DNA from: CAIWHR01 sp963843595
Lineage (GTDB): Bacteria > Pseudomonadota > Gammaproteobacteria > Burkholderiales > Casimicrobiaceae
Assembly: GCA_963843595.1 (NCBI GenBank)
Contig: CAWJLG010000007.1
Span: 248,001 to 312,000, forward strand
Direction: 5' to 3'
DNA: 64,000 bases
Numbering within the stretch: position 1 is the stretch's first letter; each line of letters opens with the position of its first letter. Under the pieces are notes generated by a model, which was not told the origin of the DNA, did not search any database, and saw only the letters and a list, made by a program, of their open reading frames with translations. Shown here in pieces: positions 1 to 8,513 of this stretch. Position numbers and translations under genes: made by a program.

Positions 1-34
1 GTCGCCATGCGCGCCGGCGCGCGCACCGCAGCGA

Positions 35-361
35 TTACGGTCGCGTGCGTCGCGCGGCGGGTCGCCGGGCCATCTTTCCGATCATCACCGCGGCGACCGA
101 GGCGCTCAATGCGGCCGCTACGACCGGGTCGTGCGCCAACGACGCAAGCACCTGCGCTACGACGTTCGGATCGCTCTGCTCGACGTAGCGGACGAGATCG
201 TAGATCTGCGCGGAGGTCGCTTGCGCGGCATCTTCGAGCGACACGGGGACCTCGGGCCAGCGCGCCTGCCGCAGGTATTTGGCAAAGACACCGCCGCCGA
301 CGACCGCCAGCGCCAGGGGGCCCACCGCGGCCAGCAGTCGACGCAGCACGTGCGCACGCAT
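35..361 (-). CDS. Small membrane-anchored hypothetical protein
   Basis: I do not recognise the family. The 108-residue product has a hydrophobic stretch at about residues 8-29, then a polar, weakly acidic central part (about 35-80), a second apolar helix (about 83-98) and a basic, arginine-rich tail. That layout fits a small inner-membrane protein. No good Shine-Dalgarno precedes the ATG. The same frame stays open further upstream without a better start, so the true N-terminus may lie upstream or be affected by an indel. Confidence 0.45.
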   Translation of the reverse strand: MRAHVLRRLLAAVGPLALAVVGGGVFAKYLRQARWPEVPVSLEDAAQATSAQIYDLVRYVEQSDPNVVAQVLASLAHDPVVAAALSASVAAVMIGKMARRPAARRTRP

Positions 362-1056
362 TGCGATACCGGCCCGTGTAAACGCGCCGGCGACCGCAGC
401 GGCCAGCGTGCGCTCGCTCGTCGGGATGGTTGCCGCGTCGACTGATTTGCCACGCGGATTGCCTGGAGTTCGTCGTCGCCATGCTCGCAGTCTTCGGGAT
501 CTTCATGCGCATGCTCCTGGACGTTCGTGAATCACGGGTGGTAACGGAAGGCGGCGTGCGCGGGAGCGCAGCGCGCGCCGGGCAGCGTACGCGAGTCGCG
601 CACGGGATCACCTTCCGACTTGTGCCCGCCCGACAAAGTTCCGCATCGCTCATGACGAATCGTCATGAGCAAATGCCGAATGCGACGATATTGTGGCGGG
701 GAGGAGATGAGATCGTGCAGCCGCGTCATCCGCGCGACTTCCCGAACGTGCAGGGATCGGGCCGCGGGGTCGGTGCGGTGAACCACAGGTAGTCGAACCC
801 CGGATGCGCGGCCGCCGCCTCCCGCGCGAATCTGTCCTCGGGGTCGAATACGAGGAATGCGACGCTGACATGCGTTGCACCGTGGCCGGAGGGCGCTCGA
901 CATCGCGTGACGCGCCACCGTCATCGTCGCGGCCGGTAATGTCACCGAACCGGACCGGCCGCACAAGCGTGCGTGCAGCGAAATGACCACTGGCGCGGAT
1001 GCAGGTTCCCTCCGTAAGATAGTGGCACTCCTCACCGGACCGAGAAAGTCGCCCGC
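362..1056. other. Gene-free stretch with one palindrome
   Basis: No open frame on either strand here has protein-like composition. The long antisense frame crossing it is a shadow of the genes to the right. The one structured element is the perfect inverted repeat at 648-670. The right end must hold the promoter of the XRE-type regulator that follows. Confidence 0.5.
648..670. repeat. Perfect inverted repeat, 10-bp arms
   Basis: The arms GCTCATGACG and CGTCATGAGC flank a three-base AAT spacer. No T-run follows on either strand, so it is not a typical terminator. The near-continuous dyad symmetry is more like an operator for a dimeric regulator, possibly the XRE protein encoded about 390 bp downstream. 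The link to a regulator is inference. Confidence 0.6.
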
Positions 1057-1731
1057 ATGGCCAGCTCCCGCAAGTCTCAACGCCCCAGGACCGCGGTGTC
1101 GCGCGCGGCATCCGTCGAGGGCCGCACCGCAATCGCCCCCGAATCGACGCTGGTCGGCATTGCCCATCAGGTGCGCAGCTGGGCCGACTCGGTGCTCGGC
1201 ATCGCCGGCGCGGCCGCCGACGTCTCCATCGGCGCCGCCAAGGCGATCCTCGTGAAGCCGGAGCAGCGGTCGGCGCTGGAAAAGACCGGCCAGGTGCTGC
1301 GCGGGATGCGCGAGGCTGCCGGTCTGAGCCTCAAGGAGGTCGGTGAGGCGATCAACCTCAAGGATCCGGCATTGCTCGACCTCGTGGAAAACGGCAAGGT
1401 CGCGCTGCCGTTCGAGATCATCCTGCGCCTCGCGTCGGTGCTCGGACGCAACGATCCGGTGTCGTTCGTCATGCGTTTCACCCGGTCCTACAATCCCGAG
1501 GTCTGGCACACGCTGGAGAACCTCGGCATCGGCCGCTTCGCAGTGCAGGCCGGGCGCGAGCGCGAGTTTGCCAACATCTATCGCGGCAGCGACGTGGCGC
1601 GCCGGCTCACTGACGAGGACTTCGCCGCCGTGCTCAATTTCGTCCGGACGGCGTTCGACCTGGCATTGACCTTCCGCGGCGCGCACGCCGAGGCGGACGC
1701 GGGATCGAAGCGCAAGAGCGCCCGTCGCTGA
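1057..1731 (+). CDS. XRE-family helix-turn-helix transcriptional regulator
   Basis: A predicted DNA-binding regulator of 224 residues. A Cro/C1-type helix-turn-helix occupies about residues 78-135, starting LRGMREAAGLSLKEVGEAIN. The recognition region is followed by an ENGK turn and the LRLASVLG helix typical of the fold. The first 70 residues are an unrecognised extension rich in Ala/Ser with one apolar helix (about 44-64). The C-terminal 80 residues include an aromatic segment (YNPEVWHTLENLGIGRF) of unknown role, perhaps dimerisation or ligand sensing. It is a single gene with no partner in the same transcript. Its target is unknown. Confidence 0.85.
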   Translation: MASSRKSQRPRTAVSRAASVEGRTAIAPESTLVGIAHQVRSWADSVLGIAGAAADVSIGAAKAILVKPEQRSALEKTGQVLRGMREAAGLSLKEVGEAINLKDPALLDLVENGKVALPFEIILRLASVLGRNDPVSFVMRFTRSYNPEVWHTLENLGIGRFAVQAGREREFANIYRGSDVARRLTDEDFAAVLNFVRTAFDLALTFRGAHAEADAGSKRKSARR

Positions 1732-1878
1732 ACGCGCGGACCCAACCATGCACCGCAACCCGAAGGTCATCTTCACCGAGCCCAAGCCGCTGGCGACGGC
1801 AATGGCGCGGGCGCAGTAGACGCGCGCCCGGCGACGGGCGGCAGGCGCTCGTCGACCCGCCGCCCGAAGGAGCGAACC

Positions 1879-2859
1879 ATGCCACTTTTCCGCGTACGTT
1901 CGATGGTTTACGGAGCGCTGTTTGCGACGCTGGCGAGCGTCGCCTTGCTTGCCGCGGGCGCGGAGCCCGTGTATTTCGACGTCGGTCGCGGCGCGCACCC
2001 GCACGATGTCGCCGCGGCGCCGAAAGCAGGGGGACCCGTCTATTACACGGCGCAGATGACCGGCAAGCTCGGCATCCTCGATCCTGCCACCGGCCGCTTC
2101 GAGGAGGTCCCGCTCGGGCCGCGCTCGGCGCCGCACGGCGTGATCGTCGGTCCGGACGGCGCGCCGTGGATCACCGACAGCGGCCAGAACGCGATCGTTC
2201 GCGTGGACCCGGCCACGCGCGCGGTCCGGGCGTGGCCGCTGCCTGCCGATACCGGCTATGCGAACCTCAACACCGCGACGTTCGACCGCAAGGGCCGACT
2301 CTGGTTTACCGGACAGAGCGGAGTCTACGGGCGCCTCGATCCGGCAACGGGTGTCGTCGACGTGTGGAGGGCGCCGCGCGGGCGCGGGCCGTACGGTATC
2401 GCCACGACACCGTCGGGCGACGTTTACTACGCGTCCCTCGCGGGCAGCCACATCGTGCGCATCGACACGGACAGCGGCGCGGCGACGGTGATCGAGCCGC
2501 CGACCAAAGACCAGGGCGCACGGCGGGTGTGGTCGGACTCGCGGGGTCGGATCTGGGTCAGCTACTGGAACACCGGGCACGTCGGCATGTACGATCCGGC
2601 GACGCGTGGCTGGAAGGAGTGGAAGCTGCCCGGCGCCGCGCCGCGCGCGTATTCGGTCTGGGTCGACGACCGCGACAAGGTCTGGCTCGCCGATTGGAGC
2701 GCCAATGCGATCGTGCGCTTCGACCCCGTTTCCGAAAGATTCGAGAGCTTCCCGTCGAACAAACCGGACGCCGCGGTGCGGCAGATGCTCGGCCGTTCGG
2801 GCGAGGCATGGGGCGCGGAGTCGGGCACCGATCGCCTGGTGCGCGTGCCGGCGTTCTGA
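1879..2859 (+). CDS. Vgb-like (streptogramin lyase family) beta-propeller, secreted
   Basis: The 326-residue protein begins with a signal peptide (about residues 1-28, ending AAGAEP). It then consists of repeated blades built on DPATGRFEE / GPDGAPWITDSG / DRKGRLWFTG / DSRGRIWVSYW elements. These are characteristic of the Vgb/SMP-30-like six- or seven-bladed propellers annotated as virginiamycin B lyase. Most environmental members are not proven antibiotic lyases, so a general periplasmic propeller is the safer call. An AAGGAG-like ribosome site lies just before the ATG. The gene stands alone, and the next gene is convergent. Confidence 0.85.
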   Translation: MPLFRVRSMVYGALFATLASVALLAAGAEPVYFDVGRGAHPHDVAAAPKAGGPVYYTAQMTGKLGILDPATGRFEEVPLGPRSAPHGVIVGPDGAPWITDSGQNAIVRVDPATRAVRAWPLPADTGYANLNTATFDRKGRLWFTGQSGVYGRLDPATGVVDVWRAPRGRGPYGIATTPSGDVYYASLAGSHIVRIDTDSGAATVIEPPTKDQGARRVWSDSRGRIWVSYWNTGHVGMYDPATRGWKEWKLPGAAPRAYSVWVDDRDKVWLADWSANAIVRFDPVSERFESFPSNKPDAAVRQMLGRSGEAWGAESGTDRLVRVPAF

Positions 2860-2917
2860 CCGTCGGTCGATCTCGCGGCGAGCCCCCGCGCACCGAAGCG
2901 ACCGGACCGCGGCTGCC

Positions 2918-3313
2918 TCAATCGTCGACGCGGCCGCGCGCCGCCTTCACCTGACCGCGCCGTATTTTCGCTTCGATACGACGTCGTTGCGAAGCCTTTG
3001 TCGGCCGCGTCGGCTTGCGCGCACGCGGCACGATCGCGGCCTGATCGACCATCGCCTGCAGGCGCGCAAGTGCATCGCCGCGGTTTTTCTCCTGCGTGCG
3101 AAACCGCTGCGCCTTGATGACGATGACGCCGTCGCCTGTCACCCGCGCGTCGCCGCCGGTGAGCAGGCGCGTCTTGACGTGCTCGGGCAACGACGAGGCG
3201 CGAATGTCGAAGCGCAGGTGGATCGCGGTCGAAACCTTGTTGACATTCTGGCCGCCCGCGCCCTGGGCGCGTATGGCCGTCCACTCGACTTCAGCGGGAT
3301 CGATTGCGGGCAT
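2918..3313 (-). CDS. arfB: Alternative ribosome-rescue factor ArfB (peptidyl-tRNA hydrolase)
   Basis: A release-factor-like hydrolase that frees nascent chains from ribosomes stalled on non-stop mRNA. The catalytic GGQ motif is at residues 20-22 within QGAGGQNVNKVST, the class signature. The C-terminal third (about residues 100-131) is a strongly basic tail (KPTRPTKASQRRR) matching the part that ArfB inserts into the empty mRNA channel. At 131 residues it is close to the usual 130-140. It lies about 30 bases downstream of the acyltransferase gene on the same strand and is probably co-transcribed with it. Confidence 0.93.
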   Translation of the reverse strand: MPAIDPAEVEWTAIRAQGAGGQNVNKVSTAIHLRFDIRASSLPEHVKTRLLTGGDARVTGDGVIVIKAQRFRTQEKNRGDALARLQAMVDQAAIVPRARKPTRPTKASQRRRIEAKIRRGQVKAARGRVDD

Positions 3314-3343
3314 CGGCAGGCGGGTCGCGTGCGGGTGGTGCTG

Positions 3344-4240
3344 CTATCGCGGAGCAGCGCTGTTGGCCGCGGCAATTTCACCGGAAAGCGTCTGCGGCTT
3401 CGCGTATTTCCATTTCTTCTGCAGCCACAGAAAATCGGCGGGACTCGCGCGTACCTCGCGCTCGAGCGCCGCGGCGTAGCGCTCGACGATCATCTCGTCT
3501 TCGCCGTCGGCATAAGGGGGTCCGGCGAGCGCGTCCAAGTGCACCGCGTAGCGACCGCGGCCGATCCGCCGCATGGCGACGTAGACCACCTGCGCGTCGA
3601 GGAACCGGGCGATCTTGCCTGCACCGGTGAAGAAGGCTGTGTCCTGGTGCAGGAACCGTGTCCAGAACTTCGGGTGTTCCGGGCGCGGCGTCTGGTCGGC
3701 GATCAGCGCGTATGTCCGCGCCTGACCAGCTCGCGCCATCAGCGTGTAGACGAATTCTTCGCGTGGGATGAGCGAGCTGCCGAACCGCGAGCGTGCCTCG
3801 CGCAGGAAGGTGTCGATCGCGGACACGCGCTGCTGCTGGTAGACGACGTCGATCGGAATGCCGAAGTGCGCGCCGGCAGCGAGCAGCAGCCATTCCCAGT
3901 TCGCGTAGTGCGCGGTGAGCAGCACGACGGACTGGCCGGCCTGCTGGCAGTGTCGGATGAGCTCGGGATTCTCGATGACCACGCGCTCCTTGAGCGCCGC
4001 GGCACTCGCCCCGAAGCCCCAGAAGGCCTCCACCATCGTGTCCGCGGCGTTGCGGTACGATTGGCGCAGAATCTGCGCGCGCTCGGCGGGGCTGCGCTCC
4101 GGGAGGGCATTGGCGATGTCGCGTTCGGTGTATTCGCACCGCCAGCGCAGCATGCGGAACGCAACCAAATACGCGATCCAGCCGATCGGATACAGCAGCG
4201 CCAGCGGCGTGCGGGTCAGCGTCTTGAGCAGAAGCTGCAT
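3344..4240 (-). CDS. Lipid A biosynthesis acyltransferase (LpxL/HtrB family)
   Basis: An inner-membrane late acyltransferase that adds a secondary acyl chain to Kdo2-lipid A or its precursor. The 298-residue protein has an N-terminal membrane helix (about residues 8-30) and the HX4E catalytic motif at H111-E116 in TAHYANWEW. Later family blocks include ADQTPRPEHPKFWTRFLHQ and FLWLQKKWKY. Length is normal for LpxL/LpxM. Which chain it adds cannot be told from sequence. It is likely transcribed with arfB. Confidence 0.92.
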   Translation of the reverse strand: MQLLLKTLTRTPLALLYPIGWIAYLVAFRMLRWRCEYTERDIANALPERSPAERAQILRQSYRNAADTMVEAFWGFGASAAALKERVVIENPELIRHCQQAGQSVVLLTAHYANWEWLLLAAGAHFGIPIDVVYQQQRVSAIDTFLREARSRFGSSLIPREEFVYTLMARAGQARTYALIADQTPRPEHPKFWTRFLHQDTAFFTGAGKIARFLDAQVVYVAMRRIGRGRYAVHLDALAGPPYADGEDEMIVERYAAALEREVRASPADFLWLQKKWKYAKPQTLSGEIAAANSAAPR

Positions 4241-4792
4241 CGGCAGAAAGGCGGGACGGACCGAAGGCGGTTGCGCGCGCCGACAGCGTGCGGCAATGCA
4301 GGCTCGTCAGGCGATGCGCATCAGCAGATACCGCCGGGCGGCAGCACGGCGACCATCGCGGCGTTTAGCGAGCGCATCGAGTCATTGGGCCGGGTCGGGA
4401 CGGCCCAGAGCATAAGGATCGGAAATTTCGGCGCCAGCAGGGTCGGCAGGGCGGACAGCATCGTGAAGCCCCGGGTTGCGGAAGACTGCACCGGCCAGCC
4501 GGCGTCGGGAGAGTGCCATCGGCGGGGCACGGCGCGGTGCGGCGAATTATACGCGCCGCGTGCCCCATGATCGGCGGGGCGGGCATCGCCGGTGCGGCGG
4601 ACCCCGTGAACGAAACGAGTCCCGTCGTGGTCCCAGGTGGCGAGGTTTGGCGATCGATGGGCGTACGATTTCAGTGTTGTCGAGAGGGTCGTTGCGCGCC
4701 GCAATCGTTGCCCGCGCAAGGTAACGTGTCGTGAAGAAGGCGACACGTCGTCGCGTGTCCGCGCGCGGTCCGCGCACGCAAAGGAGTTTGCC
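4241..4792. other. Intergenic region between divergent genes
   Basis: I find no convincing gene here. Open frames on both strands are short or lack a ribosome site. The region separates the divergent acyltransferase and msrA genes, so it must hold both promoters. The AAAGGAG at about 4780-4786 is the ribosome-binding site that fixes the msrA start. Confidence 0.5.
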
Positions 4793-5470
4793 ATGTCAGG
4801 CCGGATGCCGAAACGTGTCAGCGCTCTCGTCTCATGGGTCTTCTCGGCGCTCATGGTGGCGTGCGGTGCCGCGGGAAGTGCGGTGCCGTTGCCCGGGCCG
4901 GAGCTCGACGTTGCCCCCGCAGCTTCGACCGGCCCGCAAACCGCGGTGTTCGCCGGGGGCTGCTTCTGGGGCGTCGAAGCGGTGTTCCGGCACACGAAAG
5001 GCGTGCGTCGCGCCGTCTCCGGCTATGCGGGCGGACCGGCCGATCTCGCCGATTACGCAGCGGTCAGCGCGGGGACGTCGGGGCACGCCGAATCGGTGCA
5101 GGTGACGTTCGACCCGGCGCAGATTTCCTATGGCCAGCTGCTGCGGATCTTCTTCTCCGTGGCCCACGATCCGACCGAGCTCGACCGGCAGGGTCCGGAC
5201 GTCGGCAGCCAGTATCGCTCGGTGATCTTCACGACCGGCGACGAGCAACGCCGGGTCGCCCAGGCCTACGTGGCGCAGTTGCAGCGGACGAAGGCGTTTG
5301 CGCGGCCGATCGTCACGCAGATCGTCGCGCTGCCCGCGTTCTACCGCGCCGAGGACGATCACCAGGACTACGTGGCGCGGCACCCGAACCAGCCGTACGT
5401 CGCGATCAATGATCTGCCGAAGGTCGCGGCGCTGCGGACGATCTATCCGGACTACTACGTCGGGAATTGA
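4793..5470 (+). CDS. msrA: Peptide-methionine (S)-S-oxide reductase, exported
   Basis: Reduces methionine-S-sulfoxide in proteins. The catalytic cysteine is C57 in GGCFWGVEAVF. Other family blocks are SGYAGG, GHAESVQVTFDP, DVGSQYRSVIF and the C-terminal EDDHQDYVARHP. The start was set at the ATG preceded by AAAGGAG. This gives 225 residues with an apolar N-terminal export segment (about residues 8-28) and a weak lipobox-like VAC, so the enzyme probably acts in the envelope. No other cysteine follows C57, so the usual C-terminal resolving cysteine is absent and regeneration may rely on an external thiol. Confidence 0.93.
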   Translation: MSGRMPKRVSALVSWVFSALMVACGAAGSAVPLPGPELDVAPAASTGPQTAVFAGGCFWGVEAVFRHTKGVRRAVSGYAGGPADLADYAAVSAGTSGHAESVQVTFDPAQISYGQLLRIFFSVAHDPTELDRQGPDVGSQYRSVIFTTGDEQRRVAQAYVAQLQRTKAFARPIVTQIVALPAFYRAEDDHQDYVARHPNQPYVAINDLPKVAALRTIYPDYYVGN

Positions 5471-5471
5471 G

Positions 5472-6359
5472 TCACCGCACCCCCAGCCTTTGGCGGACCA
5501 CGGTGCCGATGACCGCGGCAAGCTTCGCGTAACCCTCTGCCGTCGGGTGGATTTCGTTCATCACTCGTTCATCCAGTCGTGTGACACACCGGTCGCGCCC
5601 AGTGCCGCGCGCGTGAGCGTGCCGCGCGTCTCGACGACGTAAAACTCGGGCAGGCCTCCGGGACCGGGTGCGCCGAGCGCGAGGATCGCGTCGCCGAGGC
5701 GTCGGAGCAGATAGTCCGCGACCGCCAGCCAGTCGCGTTGCGGGACCTTGGCGGCGGTCAGCGCCGGATACAGCCACGGACCCTTCGCGGGGACGAACAC
5801 GAAGCGCGCGGGTGCATTGCGCGGCGTGGTCCAGTCGTACGTGTGGGTGATGAGCGGCGCCCCAGGGCATGGGCTGCCCGGGGCGTCGCGCAAGGCGACG
5901 ATGCGCCGGTAGCCGTCCGTGACCTCGGCGAGGAGGGCGAGGATGGCCGACTCCTCGCAGTAGTCGAGCGGGACTCCGCGCCGGCTTGCGTGCGCGTCGC
6001 GTTGCCGGAAGCAGGATGTCGCGGACGCGATCGATCAGGTCGTTGCCGCCGCCGGAGAGCAGAATCGCGTCCCAGCTGAAGCCGAAGCGGGAGGAAAGTG
6101 CCGCCTGCAGCTCGCGGTTGGCCGCAATCTCGGCCACGTGCCGGATCGTGTCGCCGGGCATCGCGCAATTGACGATGAGCGTGGACGCCGGAAACGCCAG
6201 TGAGAACAGGAGATTCGACGTCGGCAGGCCGCCCAGCGTGAACCACGAGTCGCCCTCCGCGAGGAGCCGATAGCGGTACTCGCCGCTGTCCGGATCGAGC
6301 GCACGCTCGCCCGTCTGCAGTCGGTCCCAGGCGATGACGTTAGCGAACTGCATCGGCAT
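5472..6359 (-). pseudogene. SGNH/GDSL-type hydrolase, interrupted by two frame breaks
   Basis: A serine esterase of the SGNH superfamily read across three frame segments. The start has a strong GAGGAGG site. Block I is LLAEGDSWFTLGG, block III SGGGND, and block V should read HDWMNEIHPT. The first break is one surplus base near 5999. The second is an 11-bp near-duplication at 5554-5572 (TCGTTCAT twice, 11 bp apart), which puts a stop right after DWMNE. Removing 11 bases restores the Asp-His motif and the rest of the frame. The first break could be a sequencing error, but the duplication looks like a real mutation or an assembly artefact. The product would lack its catalytic His as written. Confidence 0.8.
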
Positions 6360-6595
6360 GGCGGCACCTCCTCGGAGGTTGTCGTAAGCGGGGTAGCAAG
6401 CCGCGAACGCTCGCCCGCGCGCAGACGCGCCGGCGGCGCGTTCCGCATCGGCGTCATGCATTCGCTGCGGCTTTGCATTATGCTCGATCCCGTGCCGCTC
6501 GCGGCCGACGGCGTGCCGTGCCCGCGTCCGCGCCCGTGGTGCAGAAGACCATCGCGCCCGCTCCTTCGCGCAACCTTTCCGGAGACCCGCCGTCC

Positions 6596-7534
6596 ATGTC
6601 GACCACCGCCGTTCCCGCGCCGCAAAAGGCACGGATCCTGGCCGAAGCGCTGCCGTTCATACGCGCGTATCACGCCAAGACGCTGGTGATCCGGTTCGGC
6701 GGGGCCGCGATGACCGATCCCGCACTGATGGCCGGATTCGCGCGCGACGTTGCGCTGCTGCGACTGGTCGGGATGAATCCGATCGTCGTCCACGGGGGCG
6801 GCTGGCGGATCGAGGAGCTGATGCGGCAGATGGGCATGGAGCCGCGCCGCCACCGCGGCGTGCGGGTCACGGACGAGAAGACGCTGAATCTGGTCGAGAT
6901 GGTCCTCGACGAGCGCAACCAGGAACTCGTGGGGCTGATCAACAGGAGCGGAGGACGGGCGGTGGGCATCAGCGGGCAGGATGGCCGCTTCATCCACGCC
7001 CGACCGATCACTTTGCCGGTCGAGCCGGGACTCGAAACGCCTGACCTCGGGTTCGTCGGCGAGGTCGAGCGCATCGACCCTGCACTCATCCACCTCTTGC
7101 TGTCGCGCGGATTCATACCGGTGGTGATGCCGATCGGCGTCGGCGACGACGGCACCGCCTACCAGGTCAATTCCGACATCGCGGCCGGCCAGCTCGCGCG
7201 AGCGCTCAACGCCGAGAAGCTGATTCTGATGACCAACGTTCCCGGCGTCCTCGGCCGCGACGGCAGGCTCGCCTACGTGCTTACCGCGACGGAGGCCGAC
7301 GCGATGCTGAAGGACGGCACGGTTCAGGGCGGCATGGTGCCGCGCGTGCAGGCGGCGCTGGCTGCGGTGCGCGAGGGTGTGCGCTCGGTTCACATCATCG
7401 ATGGCGGTGTGCCGAGCGCACTGCTGCTCGAAGTGCTGACCACCTCGGGGGTGGGCACCGCCGTGCGGTCCGATGCCGGCCCGCACTTCCTCGCCGACAG
7501 CCGGAGCTATTTCGCTGCCGACGCATCGGAGTGA
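6596..7534 (+). CDS. argB: Acetylglutamate kinase-like protein (ArgB family)
   Basis: Amino-acid kinase family; ArgB phosphorylates N-acetylglutamate in arginine synthesis. The start MSTTAVPAP (312 residues) agrees with family length. Seen motifs: glycine loop VVHGGGWRIEELM (about 64-76), substrate-arginine block GVRVTDEKTLNLVEMVL, VNSDIAAGQLA, and LMTNVPGVLGRDG. Odd features are R33 in VIRFGGAAM and R250 in GGMVPRVQAAL. From memory of the family, lysines normally stand at both positions and are catalytic. SGQDG also replaces the common GKDG. It could be the functional ArgB, a paralogue with altered specificity, or a divergent branch. It stands alone, not in an arg operon. Confidence 0.8.
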   Translation: MSTTAVPAPQKARILAEALPFIRAYHAKTLVIRFGGAAMTDPALMAGFARDVALLRLVGMNPIVVHGGGWRIEELMRQMGMEPRRHRGVRVTDEKTLNLVEMVLDERNQELVGLINRSGGRAVGISGQDGRFIHARPITLPVEPGLETPDLGFVGEVERIDPALIHLLLSRGFIPVVMPIGVGDDGTAYQVNSDIAAGQLARALNAEKLILMTNVPGVLGRDGRLAYVLTATEADAMLKDGTVQGGMVPRVQAALAAVREGVRSVHIIDGGVPSALLLEVLTTSGVGTAVRSDAGPHFLADSRSYFAADASE

Positions 7535-7587
7535 CCGGACGGTGGGCGCGGCGTTGCCGCGGCGAGGCGCGCGCGTATCATGGGCAT

Positions 7588-7619
7588 GCCGCCGGCGCAC
7601 CGTCCGGTGTGCCGGCGGC
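7588..7619. repeat. GC-rich inverted repeat between argB-like and dodecin genes
   Basis: The two 15-base arms GCCGCCGGCGCACCG and CGGTGTGCCGGCGGC pair along their whole length with one G-T wobble. It could fold into a strong hairpin in RNA. No U-tract follows, so it would be at best a factor-dependent or bidirectional pause site. It may instead be a processing or mRNA-stability element just ahead of the dodecin ribosome site. Confidence 0.5.
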
Positions 7620-7645
7620 CCACATCACAAGAATGGAGGCAACGT

Positions 7646-7870
7646 ATGGCGAAGAAGAGCGCGAGCGAAGGCGTCTACCGTATCACCGAGGTCATCGGCA
7701 CGAGTGCGGTTTCCTGGGAGGATGCGGCGAAGAATGCCGTCACCGCGGCGAGCAAGTCGCTGCGCGATCTGCGGATCGCCGAGATCGGCAAGCTGGACAT
7801 GAAGGTCGAAGGCGGCAAAGTCGTCGCCTATCGCGCCCGTGTCAGTCTGTCGTTCAAGTACGAAGGCTGA
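7646..7870 (+). CDS. Dodecin family flavin-binding protein
   Basis: A 74-residue protein that in this family assembles into a hollow dodecamer storing flavin or related cofactors. The start at MAKKSASEG follows GGAGG by seven bases. The order beta strand (GVYRITEVIGTS), helix (WEDAAKNAVTAASKSLRD) and two strands (RIAEIGKLDMKVEGGKVVAYRARVSLSFKYE) is the dodecin fold. Length is typical. Confidence 0.93.
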   Translation: MAKKSASEGVYRITEVIGTSAVSWEDAAKNAVTAASKSLRDLRIAEIGKLDMKVEGGKVVAYRARVSLSFKYEG

Positions 7871-8138
7871 CTCCGCCGCGCGTTGCGCATCGGGTTCGGC
7901 AACGGGAGGAGGCCGGCGAGACGCATGCCGTCGGCCTCTGCCCGTTGCCGATGGTGTGGCGATCGCCCCGCCCGAATTCCCGACCGGGGAGATGCGCACG
8001 CCCGTCGCTCGACGACCGCGGAACAAAACGCCGACAACACTGTTGGCCGCTGGGGAACGCCGCGCGGCGCCCGCCGATACGGCCCACTTCCGCCGCCTTC
8101 GGCACGACGACCAGGGGCTGCAACCGGGGAGTTCGGAC

Positions 8139-8513
8139 ATGGCCGAGGCCGGAGGACCAATCAATTTGGCGTATCCGCCCGACGATCTGTCGGTGCCGGC
8201 ACGCAACGCGTGGCATCGCCTGTACGCGCTCTGCGCGGGGCGCGGTACCTGGAACGAGCTCCTTCTTCTCGACCTGCGCATCCTTGCGCACGCGTGCGGC
8301 TGGTATGTCGAGGCTGCGCGGGCGCTGCGCGGGCTGGCACCGGGCACGCCCGTGCATCCTGATGCGAGGTCGGCACTCGAGACCGGCCGTCTGCTGGCGC
8401 GAAGCTACCTCGTGGAGTGGGGCTGGCTGGCCCCCGAGCATCGGCGTCTCGGGGCCGTCGATCGCGACGGTCTCGATGCCGATCTCGCGGCGCTCTGCGC
8501 CCCGCTCGGCTAG
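8139..8513 (+). CDS. Hypothetical protein resembling P27-type phage terminase small subunit
   Basis: A 124-residue soluble helical protein; the ATG follows CCGGGGA. The pattern LSVPARNAWHRLYALCAGRGTW, then a helix with ILAHACGWYVEAARAL, then HPDARSALETGRLLARSYLVEWGWLAPEHRRL resembles small terminase subunits of the P27 type. Those begin with a WxxL helix and end with a helix followed by GLTP. No other phage gene is visible nearby, so it may be a phage relic or a domesticated protein. The resemblance is from memory and not proven. Its stop overlaps the convergent lipoprotein gene by four bases. Confidence 0.6.
   Translation: MAEAGGPINLAYPPDDLSVPARNAWHRLYALCAGRGTWNELLLLDLRILAHACGWYVEAARALRGLAPGTPVHPDARSALETGRLLARSYLVEWGWLAPEHRRLGAVDRDGLDADLAALCAPLG

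Noticed and set aside
1748..1819. A 23-codon ORF after the XRE gene (MHRNPKVIFTEPKPL...)
   Set aside because: No ribosome site and no homologue I recognise; too short to support.
532..2580. A 682-codon antisense open frame over the XRE and Vgb-like genes
   Set aside because: Highly Arg/Ala-rich translation typical of GC-rich shadows; no motif, and both genes on the plus strand have clear domains.
2606..4570. A 654-codon plus-strand frame over arfB and the acyltransferase
   Set aside because: Antisense shadow of two recognised genes with GGQ and HX4E motifs.
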